Source: Monocercomonoides exilis (Eukaryota; Preaxostyla; Oxymonadida; Polymastigidae). Taken from it: a stretch of 64,000 nucleotides of DNA. The notes under the pieces were generated by a model. It saw nothing but the letters and a program-made list of their open reading frames with translations, had not been told where the DNA came from and searched no databases. This document shows, piece after piece, positions 48,262 through 58,360 of this stretch; positions within the stretch are counted from its first letter, which is position 1; each line of letters starts with the position of its first letter. Location of the stretch: NCBI GenBank assembly GCA_001643675.2, contig LSRY02000002.1, forward strand, positions 1,137,001-1,201,000, written 5' to 3'. The position numbers and the translations under genes were made by a program.

Positions 48262-49119
48262 AAATCATAACTTTTTTAGTGGTGTTGATTTTTCAAAAAG
48301 GTTTATTCTTTTGTAAAAAGATATTCATTCAAAAGAAAAATGAAAAATAATTGTTTTAAAAAACCGGTATCTTTGATGATAAATTCACAATATCATTATA
48401 CAATGGTGAAAACATTATCGATGTCAGTTTTTGTTAACATTCTATACAAAATCGGAACAGAAATTATTGATTGATATAATTGAAATTCGAAAATATTTGG
48501 GTGATTGTTTTTGAAAACATATTGTTTCACACTAAATTTTCTGTGCTAAAATTTTTCTTGAATACAGTTATCGCACAAAATACCAAACAAGATCGATATA
48601 TCAATAACCACAAGAAGAAAAATTCTGTTAATTTTCCTCAAAATATATCTCATTGATACAAACTCAATTGATAAACGAGACAAACAAAACTTTCTCGTTT
48701 GTGCTCAGAAAAAATAAATATCGAAATCTCGGAGATACTCAAAATCCTATTTCTCCGAGATTGAAAAAATAATTTGCTCTGAGCACAAACGAGTAAGTTT
48801 TGTATGTCTCGTTCATCAATTGAGTTTGTATCAATGAGATATATTTTGAGGAAAATTAACAGAATTTTTCTTCTTGCAGTTGTTGAGATATCGATCTTGT
48901 CCGGTATTTTGTGCGATGTCCGGTATTTTATGCGATAACTGTATCAATAAACAAAAATTGAAAAGTGATAAGACTTATTCAAAATATTTTTATCTTTTAT
49001 TTAACTAAAACGTTTGTATATTAAAACAATTATCATGCTTTTTCTCTTTTGAATTAATATTTTCTTTCAATAAACTTTCAATTTTTGAAAAATCAACACC
49101 CCGAAAAAAGATATGATTT
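48262..49119. mobile_element. 0.86-kb element with ~45-bp imperfect inverted ends
   Basis: Left end AAATCATAACTTTTTT followed by GGTGTTGATTTTTCAAAAA (48,263-48,300); right end is the reverse complement with few changes (to 49,119). No coding capacity. It contains the complete foldback element 48,565-48,941, so it is the older of the two. Target duplication not clear. Confidence 0.6.
48565..48941. mobile_element. 377-bp foldback MITE with TA duplication
   Basis: Starts CAGTTATCGCA and ends TGCGATAACTG, flanked by TA on both sides (48563-48564, 48942-48943). Almost the whole length is one long inverted repeat with a central small hairpin (ATCTCGGAGAT / ATTTCTCCGAGAT). TA duplication and CAGT ends are those of Tc1/mariner/pogo-type non-autonomous elements. 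Confidence 0.85.
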
Positions 49120-51450
49120 CAAAAATCATCACCCATTTGCCAAACTGCTGAATTCTGCTTTGGCCTTTATTGGTGACAGCTTTTTGGAAGGAGGTGATAA
49201 AATTTGTGTTTTTTCATTTATTAAATGGAAAATCAATCAAATAAAATAATAATGTTTGTCAATTGGAGATGAGCATGATTTAAAAAAACCTTTCTAAGAA
49301 TGCAAGTGAAGTATGTTTTAAAGATTAATTTCCTATTAATTTGCGAATTGTATTCACATCTGAAATATTAATGTTCAACAAAAATGTCCCAGGTTTTGTC
49401 ACTGACTATTTTTCACACAAATGTGCATGACTTTTTTTTTAAACAAATTGTTCATTCAGTATTTTTTCAGTTTTTTCAACTTGGAAAAATTAATATACCA
49501 TTGGTGCTTAACCCGCACCCTGGTGCCAAACCCGCCCCCTCAGATTTTTGCTAAACACATATATTTTGGTTATTATTTCTACAGATTTCTTCATGTTCGC
49601 TTCAAAAAAAGAGAAGGAATATATGATTGAAATGAAATGACATTATTAAAATGTTCTGCAAAAGTTTAAAAATAATTAAATATCCATCTTCAAATAACTA
49701 TGAACAAAGTATTCTCCATTGTTGCTAGAAGTGAGAACAGCAAAAACATTATTCACTTGTTTTTCTTTATTGATCTCAACATTTCGCGTTTCCAAACTTT
49801 TTTATTATAAAAAGAAAGATAGAAAGAAAGAAACTGCGACGACAAAGAAGAAAAATATTTTTTGCGTAATTCAATTTCTTTTTTACTAAAAGCCGGGGAA
49901 ACTGCTGTTTGAATTGATTTTTCATTTTCCATTTTTCTTCCTTTCTCTGAGTCGCTCCCTCCACTAACATCATCGTCTATAATTTCATAAATTTTCTTTT
50001 TCTTTTTCTGTTTTCTTTCTCTTTCATCTTCATTTGAAGAAGAGCTTGACAAAAGAATGTTAAATTCTTTTCGAGAATGCTTTGTTTTCAAAGTTGAAGA
50101 AGTCGAAGAAGCTTTTGAATTTTCAATTTTTTCATATAAAGATCGAAGAAATGCAAGATGCTTTTCAGCATCTTCAAGTTGCTTTTTCAATTCAAAGATG
50201 TCCAAATTTTCAATAACTGTTGTAGGATTTAATTTGTGATCATTGGACGGAGAAGAACAGATCGATTCGTTCGGCGAAGTTGATTTTGTTGAGTTTGCTT
50301 TATCTGCAGAATGAATATCTAATGATTTTGATGAAGCAGAAACGCTTTGTCTTTTTTGTGGAGAATAGTCACCAAATAGTTCTTCACGCCAATCTTGAGA
50401 CGAATAATGAAGATCTTCTTTCAATGCAGATGTTTCCATAGGTGCTCCTGCCACTCTAGAGAGCACAGGAGCTGCTGCAACTGGCAAACCCCTGTCTTTA
50501 TGAATGCTGCTTTTATTGTTGAATGTGTATAAGCAGCTGCCAAGGCTTCAGGAAGAACTTCTGCGAGTTGTGTTCTATAAGAAGGGAGGGAGAATGGAGA
50601 TGGAATGATAAATTTGTTGTTCAATGAAGATTTTAGTCGAGAAAAGATACAGGAATCACATGGTTGAAGTAAGTGTGTCATGTTGGGTGGGAATCGTTTC
50701 AAAATGATGTTGTTTTTTTCTGCGGCTTCAATTACAGATTCATCGTTATGTGTTGAATGATTATCTATCAACAGAAGGGCGCGATGGGAACTGGTTGGTT
50801 TTTCTTTCTCTGTATTAAATGGAATCCAACAATTGATCATGATATGTCTGAAGATTTCCTTCGTAATCCACCCAAAAGAGGAATTAATATATCTGATATC
50901 AAATGATGATAGAGAACGTAACTCTTTTGGGAGTGTTTTCTTAGGATAAAGAAGAAAACGAGGCAATGAAGATCCGTCGGCGCAGACACAGAGGCAAATT
51001 GTGGCATTCGGCACTTTTGGAGGTGCTGGAACAGCTGGAGGAGTTTGATCTTTGAAGCAAACAACCAATTTTGATGAAGATTCCCCGCAAGTGATTGAAG
51101 TTTCGTCGAAATTGAAAATGTCGGATGATGTAATGTTATAGTCTGATATTATGTTTGAAAGTTCAGTAAACCATCTGCTAATATTATCTGGTGACTGTGC
51201 TTTGATTTTTGCAACATCTGTTGGTCTTGCGATAGCGGCTTTCAATATTTCGCTTCGTTTAATTAATTTGTATGCATATTTTTTATTGATCATTTTCAAT
51301 TCATTCTTTGATTTTGGCTCATTTTCAATCAGATCCACACACTGAAACATTCAAAAAAGTTAAAAAAAACATGAAAAAAATATTGCAAACCATGTTTTGC
51401 ACATCACGAATTCGAACAATTGTTTGGTTAGATAAAAGAACTGAAACTTG

Positions 51451-53098
51451 GGCAAGTTCCAAGCATATGGACCATCGATAAAAAATTCTTTTCATATTTG
51501 GAACGAAAGAAAACGTTATATTAATTTATTAAAAATTAGTTTTATTTGTCGAAAATGCAATGTTCAAAACTTTCTATTTTTTTATTTGATCTATTCCATA
51601 AATATTTTGAAACAATCATTGTTTTTTATTCTTTGTTTTTTTCATTGTCATTCGCTTGAAATCTTTTCACATGCTTGTTTTTGTTGTGTTCATGTTATGA
51701 GAAATACAGACAGGTTTCATTTTCACATTTATTTCATGTTTTTTCGAACGTAACAATCGCAATTGAGTTTTTTCTTTCGTATATGTTAATATGAGCACAA
51801 AAAAATGAGCAAAATTCAAAGAACATCAGAAAATAATCAATTGTCAAAAGCTCGCTGTTGTATGCAAATTATATAATTGATTGAATTTATTAAACAAAAT
51901 TCAGTATTTTCGTTTGTTTCATCGTTGATATATGCCTGTACGTGCTCAACGAGTGAAGACAGAGTAGGCGCAATTGCATTGAGCTGCCTGGACGATCCAA
52001 AACATTCAGATGCTCCGTCGTCGGAGAAGGAAAAGGCGCTGCAAATTTCTCTTCGCCTAGTCCGGTTTTCTTTAACGGATCTAAAGCAGATAAGGATCTT
52101 TTCATTATCCACCGATCGATTGCCAAGCAGATCAACATGGAGATGTTTGTGATAGAATTCAGCGAGTTGGCCTTCGACAGAAATAATTCCATCTGCGAAT
52201 TGGACAAAGAAAACGAGGGATCAATTGATTTGGTGTTGTTGATAGTGTCAAATGAGTTAGAACAAAGATTTGCGTCTGTAAATAAAGAGATAGATAATAA
52301 GGATTGATGGTGAGGGGAAGATCCGCGTGAAAAACTCAGCGAGGAGAGGCAATATCTCAACGACAAGAAGTCATGTTATATTCTAATGAAAAAAAAAACA
52401 ATTATTTCAGTGAAAAAGTCAAGTGATTTTGCTTGTTCCTGTGATTTTTCCACTTTTCTTGGTATCAACAATGATGAGCTTTTGTTATTTGTAATGTCTA
52501 TTGTTTTTTCACAGTTGACAAATATCATTATAAAATAAAAGTCTTCGGTTTTTCCATCAGCAGTTTCAGAATAAATCTTGAAAGTGCACAAAGCTACAGA
52601 AACTTGATAACTTTCATTTTAAGGAAACAGAATTAACACTCATATTGTATTCAAATATTAATTTTCGAAACGAATCAAATATTTCACATTCATTTGTGAA
52701 ATTAGAACTAATTCAAATAATGCAATTCATGAACTTATTTTTTGTCTGAAAAATTAATCAAATTGACCAAAAAATACAAAGTTTTTGTGAAATATCAATT
52801 ACAACGTTCAAAAACGATATCGTGATAAATAATGAAACAGTTCGAAGCAAATAATAAATTCTAATAATTTAGTTCTTTTTCATGAGAAGATATAGTTCAA
52901 AACCTTAAAAATTTGGACAAAACAAAAACATGAAAGTTAGAAAATATTTATGGGATAGATCAAATAAAAAAATAGAAAGTTTTGAACATTGCATTTTCGA
53001 CAAATAAAACTAATTTTTAATAAATTAATATAACGTTTTCTTTCGTTACAAATATGAAAAGAATTTTTTATCGATGGTCCATATGCTTGGAACTTGCC
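51451..53098. mobile_element. 1,648-bp nested element with 8-bp target duplication
   Basis: Inserted in the pogo transposase gene. Ends are inverted: GGCAAGTTCCAAGCATATGG at 51451 and its complement ending CTTGGAACTTGCC at 53098; similarity of the ends extends about 160 bp inwards. Exact 8-bp duplication GAAACTTG at 51443-51450 and 53099-53106. An 8-bp duplication fits hAT-like or Merlin-like transposition, but no recognisable transposase is inside. A third copy end lies at 1-226. Confidence 0.9.
51837..52591 (-). CDS. Possible two-exon gene inside the nested element
   Basis: Minus strand. First frame 52591-52376 (starts MCTFKIYSETADGKTEDFYF) and second frame 52366-51890 (LFTDANLCSNSFDTINNTKS; IMKRSLSALDPLKKTG) have protein-like composition and could be joined by a short intron around 52,400-52,340. 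No domain recognised. It may be cargo or a captured host fragment, since no transposase motif is visible. Confidence 0.35.
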
Positions 53099-54015
53099 GA
53101 AACTTGGTTTTCAATTGTTTCCAACTGATTGTCTGTGATTGTTTGTGGATGTCCATTCCATCCAACCTCTCTTCCTGCTTTCTCCGCTCTTATCCCTCGT
53201 TTCCAGGCATCCTTTGAAATAACTTTGGCTTTCATTGCAGTTGCATATTCACCTTTGAAACCCTAGCGAATTGGAAATAGCGTTTTTGAGGGAGATTTGA
53301 ACACGCGATATTCCCTTGTTGCCAGAACTCTGTGCAATTGAGATGATGTCAATTCAGTTTTTTCTGTCATCAAAATAGGGAATGATCAATTTCTTCAGAA
53401 TTATCAAAATTAATATTTCTGTCATAGGCAATCCTTTTCAGATGCATGGTTCGATATTATGTTAATATATATATCTTCATTGAAACATTGAAATTATCAA
53501 CTTTCCAAAATTCTGCAGTAAATCAAACATGTGAATAAAATTAAAAATATCAACGTTCAGCTGGAAGAAGACATGATGAAGAAGAATAATGAATATTCTT
53601 TCATTATTTAACACAATTTCGATTGTTTTTGATATGTTTTTGTTTCAATTGTTCATTGCAATGAAAAACAAGAGAATGCTTCATTGAGAGGGTGCGGGTT
53701 TGGCACCAGGGTGCGGGTTAAGCACACATGGTATATCGTGGTTCAGTAACTTTTTTTGGTCTGGACTTTTGAAATATGGACAATTAGTTAAAAAGCACTT
53801 TCGTTGTTTGTATTTCTCACAAAAAACTCGAATAAATAAAATTTATTCTAATTTTATCTTGAAAAGTATTTGAAGTGGAAATCTGAATATTCAATAAAAA
53901 GCATCTTTTGACTTAAAAACTTTCATTTAAATAAATTAAATACTTGTTGAGATGATACTTCTTTGATTCCATTTTAAAAATTTGGAATTGTTGTGTGAAT
54001 TGAAAGAAAATGCTT

Positions 54016-54650
54016 TTAGACAACTCCAATTTTATTAGCAACATCAAGCGCTTCATATTGGGGAAGTAATCGAATGTAAGCTTTTTTCTCTCCTTTCGGA
54101 CTAAATATTAATTCAAAAACAATCAAACAATTAAAATATTGAAGTTATCGAAAAAATTTTAGCACACGTTATAAGTGTATTAATTTTTCTTATCTTCACG
54201 TTGTACAATTTCTCAAATGCTCTCTTTATTTTTGGTTTTGAGGCATTCATTGAAACGATGAAAACAAGAGTATTCAGTTTTTCAACTTTTTGCATAGCTG
54301 ACTCCGTTGTAACAGGAAAGCGAATAAGATCGTAAAAGTCATGACCTTTGATTGGAGCAGCAGATTTTCGTGGGAATTTGGGTTTTCTGCGAAGATATAA
54401 AGTTTTTGGCCTTCTGAAGTGAACGGACCTACGAATTTTGTGTTGCTTTGCTTTAAAATTATTGATATGTTTTTTTGATCGTTTGAAGATAAGTTCCAAA
54501 ATCCAGAAATGCAGAATATTGAAAAAGCAAAAATAAAGAATGAGAACAAAGTTTACAGTAAATTCATCAAGAAAAATTCAAAATTTCAACAAATAATATA
54601 AAAAAAGATTTGCGCATTTACAATTTGAATATACCTCGGACAGTTCTCAT
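54016..54650 (-). CDS. RPL23A: 60S ribosomal protein uL23 (L23a/L25), three exons
   Basis: Large-subunit protein at the peptide exit tunnel, docking site for signal recognition particle. Exons 54650-54635, 54450-54168, 54100-54016; introns 184 and 67 nt, GT-AG, phases close to 127 aa. Diagnostic stretches: [42 protein letters not shown], then across intron 2 [17 protein letters not shown] and [12 protein letters not shown] at the end, nearly identical in layout to animal and yeast uL23. The N-terminal basic extension is shorter than usual. The 16-nt first exon (MRTVR) is inferred from frame and is the least certain part. Divergent from the 3D-domain gene with 97 bp between starts. Confidence 0.92.
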
Positions 54651-54747
54651 TTCAGCAAAATATCCATAAAAATCCGAAATTGAAAATGATCAAAAGAATT
54701 TAAATAATTATATTATTGATCAATTGAACATTTCCGTTAAAAATTTC

Positions 54748-55154
54748 ATGGCGGAAGTTTGATTGCTTTTTTTGACAAAAAATTAATATTTTTATTATAT
54801 ATTTATGATAAACGATTGCAGCTTGAAACTGTTAGAGATATTGGCTGGAAGTTGACAGCATATTGCAATTGCGATAGATGTAATGATATTCCAAAAACAA
54901 AAACCGAGAGTGGGCATATAATTAGCGAAAATGATCACCAATTTATTTGTGCAGCACCAAAGGATATTCCGTTTGGAACTGAAATTACAATAACCGGAGG
55001 ATGGAATGGAAAAGTTAGAGTTGAGGAAAGAGCAGATGGGGTGATTGGAAAACGTCTCGATATTTTCCAGAAGGATCACGCATCTGTCATTGCTTTTGGT
55101 GTGAAAAATGATTGCAATATCGAATATCAAATTAAAATGGCGAAGCTTTCGTAA
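54748..55154 (+). CDS. 3D-domain (double-psi beta-barrel) protein, bacterial-like
   Basis: Exons 54748-54756 and 54822-55154 (intron 65 nt, GTTTGA...TTGCAG), 113 aa, starting MAELETVRDIGWKLTAYCNC. The sequence follows the bacterial 3D domain found in cell-wall lytic and resuscitation-type proteins: LTAYCNCDRC at the start, AAPKDIPFGTEITITGG in the middle, then VEERADGVIGKRLDIF and HASVIAFGV, matching the usual pattern of acidic residues near GxIxGxRxDIF...H..A..FG. The first Asp of the three-Asp signature (usually in an EDxG context) appears as EERADG. There is no signal peptide or wall-binding domain, so an intracellular or diverged role is possible. A bacterial origin by transfer is inference; the spliced intron shows it is a settled nuclear gene. 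Confidence 0.7.
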
Positions 55155-55623
55155 TAACATGCTCTTTCATAACTTCATATTTTGTTGCATTCTGTTTTGT
55201 TTTTTATAATTGTTGATGTTGTTTTTTATTTTTCAATCATGGTTTGTGAGAAACAAATAACAATGATGTATAATTTACAGTTGAGAATTTTTCAATAATT
55301 GAAGTTTTTATTTTATAATTTTCTTCAAAATGTTTTCATCAAAATTAAAAAAAAAACAACTTCACCATCACATCCACATGCAAAGTGATACGACTAATTC
55401 TTCATGGGAAAAAATATCCCACAATAAACATATTCTTAAAAAGAAAATTTGTCTTTCTTCCAATACTCGTGTTTATCATGAGTAGAGCCCAATATAACGA
55501 TAATTTATCTAAGCCCCCTCCAATTTTTGGTAGAAATTGGGCTTGCTGTTATGTTTACTTATCCATTTCTTCATTTTATGTTCAGTTTTAAACAGTTCAT
55601 TATTTATTTTAAAGGGGAGAATA

Positions 55624-57047
55624 ATGTGGGGACCAAATTTATGTGCTGGCTGGGGGATGTTTCTTTTTGTTTCGTTTTTTGGAATCGGGTTTGAATTTTT
55701 TTTTTTTGAATATTAACACGTTATTGTATCGAGAATACAGATCTTCTGCAATTCTTTTTTCTTATTTAACTTTTTGGGAAAAAGTTATTATCACTCTTTT
55801 TGGCTATGCATTGGTTTTATTTAATTTATGGAAAGTTGAAACAATGGATCCAGGAATCTTACCAAAAGCCAAGCAACTTCCTCCTGGGCATAAACTGCTT
55901 TCAAGACCCGATGATCCATTACAACAAAATGTTATTGATTTGAGTTCCACTCAAAGTGATATGCTTTCCTCAATTCCTGATCCATTATTTCCAATAGTTA
56001 ATTCGATCGAACAGAATGAAGCTCATATGACAGTTAGAATGTACAATAAATCCCAAACCCAATTTGTTTCACTCAACAACGAAGAACACGCGCAACCAGT
56101 TAATGATGATTTGCAACAGGTAAAAATTGACATTGAAAAACCAGTCTGCAAAATTTAACAATTTGTTTCTTTTGAAAGGGATTCGATGATAATTTTGTAT
56201 TTAAATAGGTGGTGATTGGAAATAAATTTTGTCACGTGTGTGGAATTTATCGTCCAAGTGGCTGTAAGCATTGCTACGATTGTAACAATTGTGTTGCTGG
56301 TTTTGATCATCATTGCCCAGTTGTCAATAATTGCATTGGACAACGCAATCAGGGCTTTTTTGTGGGATTTTTGGTTTCATGTTCCACAACATTATGGATT
56401 TATACTGGAGTTGCTATAAAATTGATGATAAATTTGGTTCATTCCGATTTATCATTAAATGAGCAAGCGGTTGTTGAGACTTAATTGTATAGATTTTCAT
56501 AATTAAATCTTTTCATTTTTTTAAATTTTTGGATGTGTTGTGTTGCAAAATACACTTTCACCAAAATCCAAACATACATGAATGTATATACATTTTATTT
56601 AGATCCCAATGACATTATTGTTGATGGTTGCAGCAGTAGATTGTTCAGTTTCTGTTCCTGTATTTCTTTTTGGAGTTTATCACCTCTATCTTCTTTTCAC
56701 TGATCAAACATCAGTCGGACTTGCTTATAATGTTGAACGTTTGCTTTTATTTATTTAACATTCATATTTTTGTGTAAATATTTTTGATTTTTTTTTTCTA
56801 AATTTGGAATTTAATTTTCTTAATTTCAAAATTGTAAATTTATATGATTATTTTTTGTTTGAATGCTATTTTCATCCGATCTGCAGGAGGTAAAAGAAAT
56901 TGCTTTATTTCTTTTTATCAGCGTGCAATCAAAATCTCTCCACCTTTTATGGCAAAAAGAATTTATACCCACAAGAGGTGCTGGTTTAGTCGAACCGACA
57001 AATTACAACAAGAATCTCCAATTTTTCATTCAAATGCAATTGGATGA
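55624..57047 (+). CDS. DHHC-type protein S-palmitoyltransferase
   Basis: Membrane enzyme that attaches palmitate to cysteines of substrate proteins. Exons 55624-55688, 55741-56119, 56209-56469, 56603-56738, 56887-57047; introns 52, 89, 133 and 148 nt, all GT-AG, phases close exactly to 333 aa. Two hydrophobic spans come first (GMFLFVSFFGIG; KVIITLFGYALVLFNLW), then the MDPGILP motif after the second span. The cysteine-rich domain has CHVCGIYRP, CKHCYDC and the catalytic FDHHCPVVNNCIG; two further spans lie in exons 3-4 (FFVGFLVSCSTTLWIY; FLFGVYHLYLLF). TDQTSVGLA stands where the usual TTxE motif is expected. The last exon is the least certain. Confidence 0.85.
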
Positions 57048-57520
57048 TCAATAGAATTTCAGAGATATTCAGAAAAAATTTAGAGATTTCATAATTAATC
57101 CTAACTTGAGGTTTGTCTTCACATTGAAAAAAGTTTCATTTTTTTCTTTATAAGTCAAAATTAATGTAAGACGAATTGAAATGAAAAGATGAGAAACAGC
57201 TATTGTTTACATCAATAACCGAAAGTGAAACGTAATTTTTGAATGAAAATTTCAAACATAGTAATTTACAAGTGATTCATCAATATTATCAAAAACAAAG
57301 CATTCATTTATCATTTTATCTGAATGCATTTTATTATTTCATATGCAACAAAATTAAGCAACTTTTAACCATATATTAAAGATAATGTTCAAAATAATTG
57401 AATATTATAATATTTAATAATTAATATTTGTATAATTAACTTGTTTTAATAAAGTTTGATTAAAACATATCAAAATTTTCATCTTTTCAAAATTATGAGA
57501 AAAAAAATATTTTACAAAAT

Positions 57521-57593
57521 CGACCCGGATGGGGATCGAACCCACAACCTCAGGATCCGAAGTCCTACGCGCTATCCATTGCGCCACCAGGCC
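57521..57593 (-). tRNA. tRNA-Arg (anticodon TCG)
   Basis: 73-nt cloverleaf on the minus strand starting GGCCTGGTGGCGCAATGG. Acceptor stem GGCCTGG/CCGGGTC, D arm GCGC...GCGC, anticodon arm TAGGA-CTTCGGA-TCCTG with TCG, T arm GTGGG-TTCGATC-CCCAT, discriminator G. No intron; CCA not encoded. It decodes CGA Arg codons. Confidence 0.95.
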
Positions 57594-57799
57594 GTTCAAC
57601 GAAAAATATTTTTTGTTTTTAATTGCAATATTCTATTTGTTTATTTGAAGAGTGTGAAAAAGATTTTATTCAACATTTCATTTTTCTTTCATCAATTTGC
57701 AAATTCTTTTTTCTTCAATCTCTAAATTTGTCTTAACTGTTCTTTCATCATTTTATCTGGAAAAAATAACAGGAAGAGTTACACACTGTTTCATTTCAA

Positions 57800-58360
57800 A
57801 TGTTCAAGGTCCTATTCCTAATTTCCAATTTTATTAATTTTGCAGGAAACACTAAATAAAGAGCAATTGATTCCGTCCATCAAGTTCAAAGAAAGCTTGC
57901 ATATGAAAGAGCAGAAAGTGAACAACAGCTTTCAACCATCTCTGATCAAAGATGTTCGTTGTGAAGTGGATGTTTGTGAGTTAAATTTGTTTGATGCTCA
58001 AAATAGTCATTCCACCATTGGAGCATCTGTTCTAAAGAGCAAAAGCTAGCTTCAATAAAATATAAATAGAAAGCAGGTCAAAGAAAGGTTTTGAATCATT
58101 TCATCGAGGGCTTTATTGTTTTCGCTATTTTCACCATTTTGTTCCTGATAATTTTTTTTGAGTCGGTCATTCCAGCTGTGCGTTGGGGAAAGTTGAAACA
58201 GGAAGCAAAGAAATACTTGGAGATCAACAATGTTCCAGTTAAGAACAATCAGAAACTGATTGAGAAGGTGATGATGGAAATGTTGCCAGAGGAGAAGGTC
58301 TGCAAAACAGGTGATAATCCCTCTATTTCAACAAAAAGAAAAAAAAAAAAGAAAAAGTGA
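57800..58360 (+). CDS. Small single-pass membrane protein, unknown
   Basis: Tentative exons 57800-57808, 57846-57971 and 58070-58360 (introns 37 and 98 nt; 141 aa). The last exon is convincing: NHFIEGFIVFAIFTILFLII is a membrane span, followed by a cytosolic-looking segment (RWGKLKQEAKKYLEINNVPV) and a Lys-rich end. The middle exon begins after TTTTGCAG with ETLNKEQLIPSIKFK and could instead end at its own TAG (58,050), making two genes. No family recognised. Confidence 0.45.

Larger units (their letters stand above)
49753..53370 (-). pseudogene. pogo-type DD35D transposase, interrupted by an insertion and a frameshift
   Basis: Start ATG at 53370-53368. An N-terminal part (53370-53107, probably with a 42-nt in-phase intron ending CGCTAG) reads GFKGEYATAMKAKVISKDAW, then NGHPQTITDNQLETIENQ, a helix-turn-helix-like DNA-binding region. 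Coding then stops at the nested element and resumes at 51,442 (SNQTIVRIRDVQ), passes an intron (about 51,394-51,345, GTTTGC donor), and continues as the DDE domain 51345-50421: FNFDETS, LLIDNHSTHND and LQPCDSCIF, giving a D-D spacing of 35 residues between the last two. Near 50,487 a shift in a C run moves the frame into a 230-residue Lys/Ser-rich tail whose start (VLSRV) is conserved in the relic at 22.6 kb. Inactive as it stands. Confidence 0.82.
49498..53731 (-). mobile_element. 4.23-kb pogo-type DNA transposon
   Basis: Terminal inverted repeats of about 44 bp: left begins CCATTGGTGCTTAACCCGC (49,498), right end reads CCATGTGTGCTTAACCCGC on the minus strand (from 53,731), with only about three differences across the repeat. 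Both ends hold two AACCCGC-type blocks separated by CCTGGTGCC. TA flanks both ends (49496-49497; 53732-53733). It encodes the DD35D transposase at 49,753-53,370 and is interrupted by a 1,648-bp insertion. Confidence 0.88.

Noticed and set aside
51393-51500. Start of the pogo transposase at an ATG giving KRIFYRWSICLELAQ
   Set aside because: That segment is the terminal repeat of the nested element at 51,451; the same words occur at its other end and at 1-226. The true N-terminal part lies beyond the element at 53,370-53,107.
55385-55591. 68-codon open frame between the 3D-domain and DHHC genes
   Set aside because: No motif, AT-rich, and without a plausible start or splice context; treated as spacer.
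57414-57599. Open frame on the minus strand with WIARRTSDPEVVGSIP-type translation
   Set aside because: This is the well-known false protein produced by translating a tRNA-Arg gene; the tRNA at 57,521-57,593 explains it.
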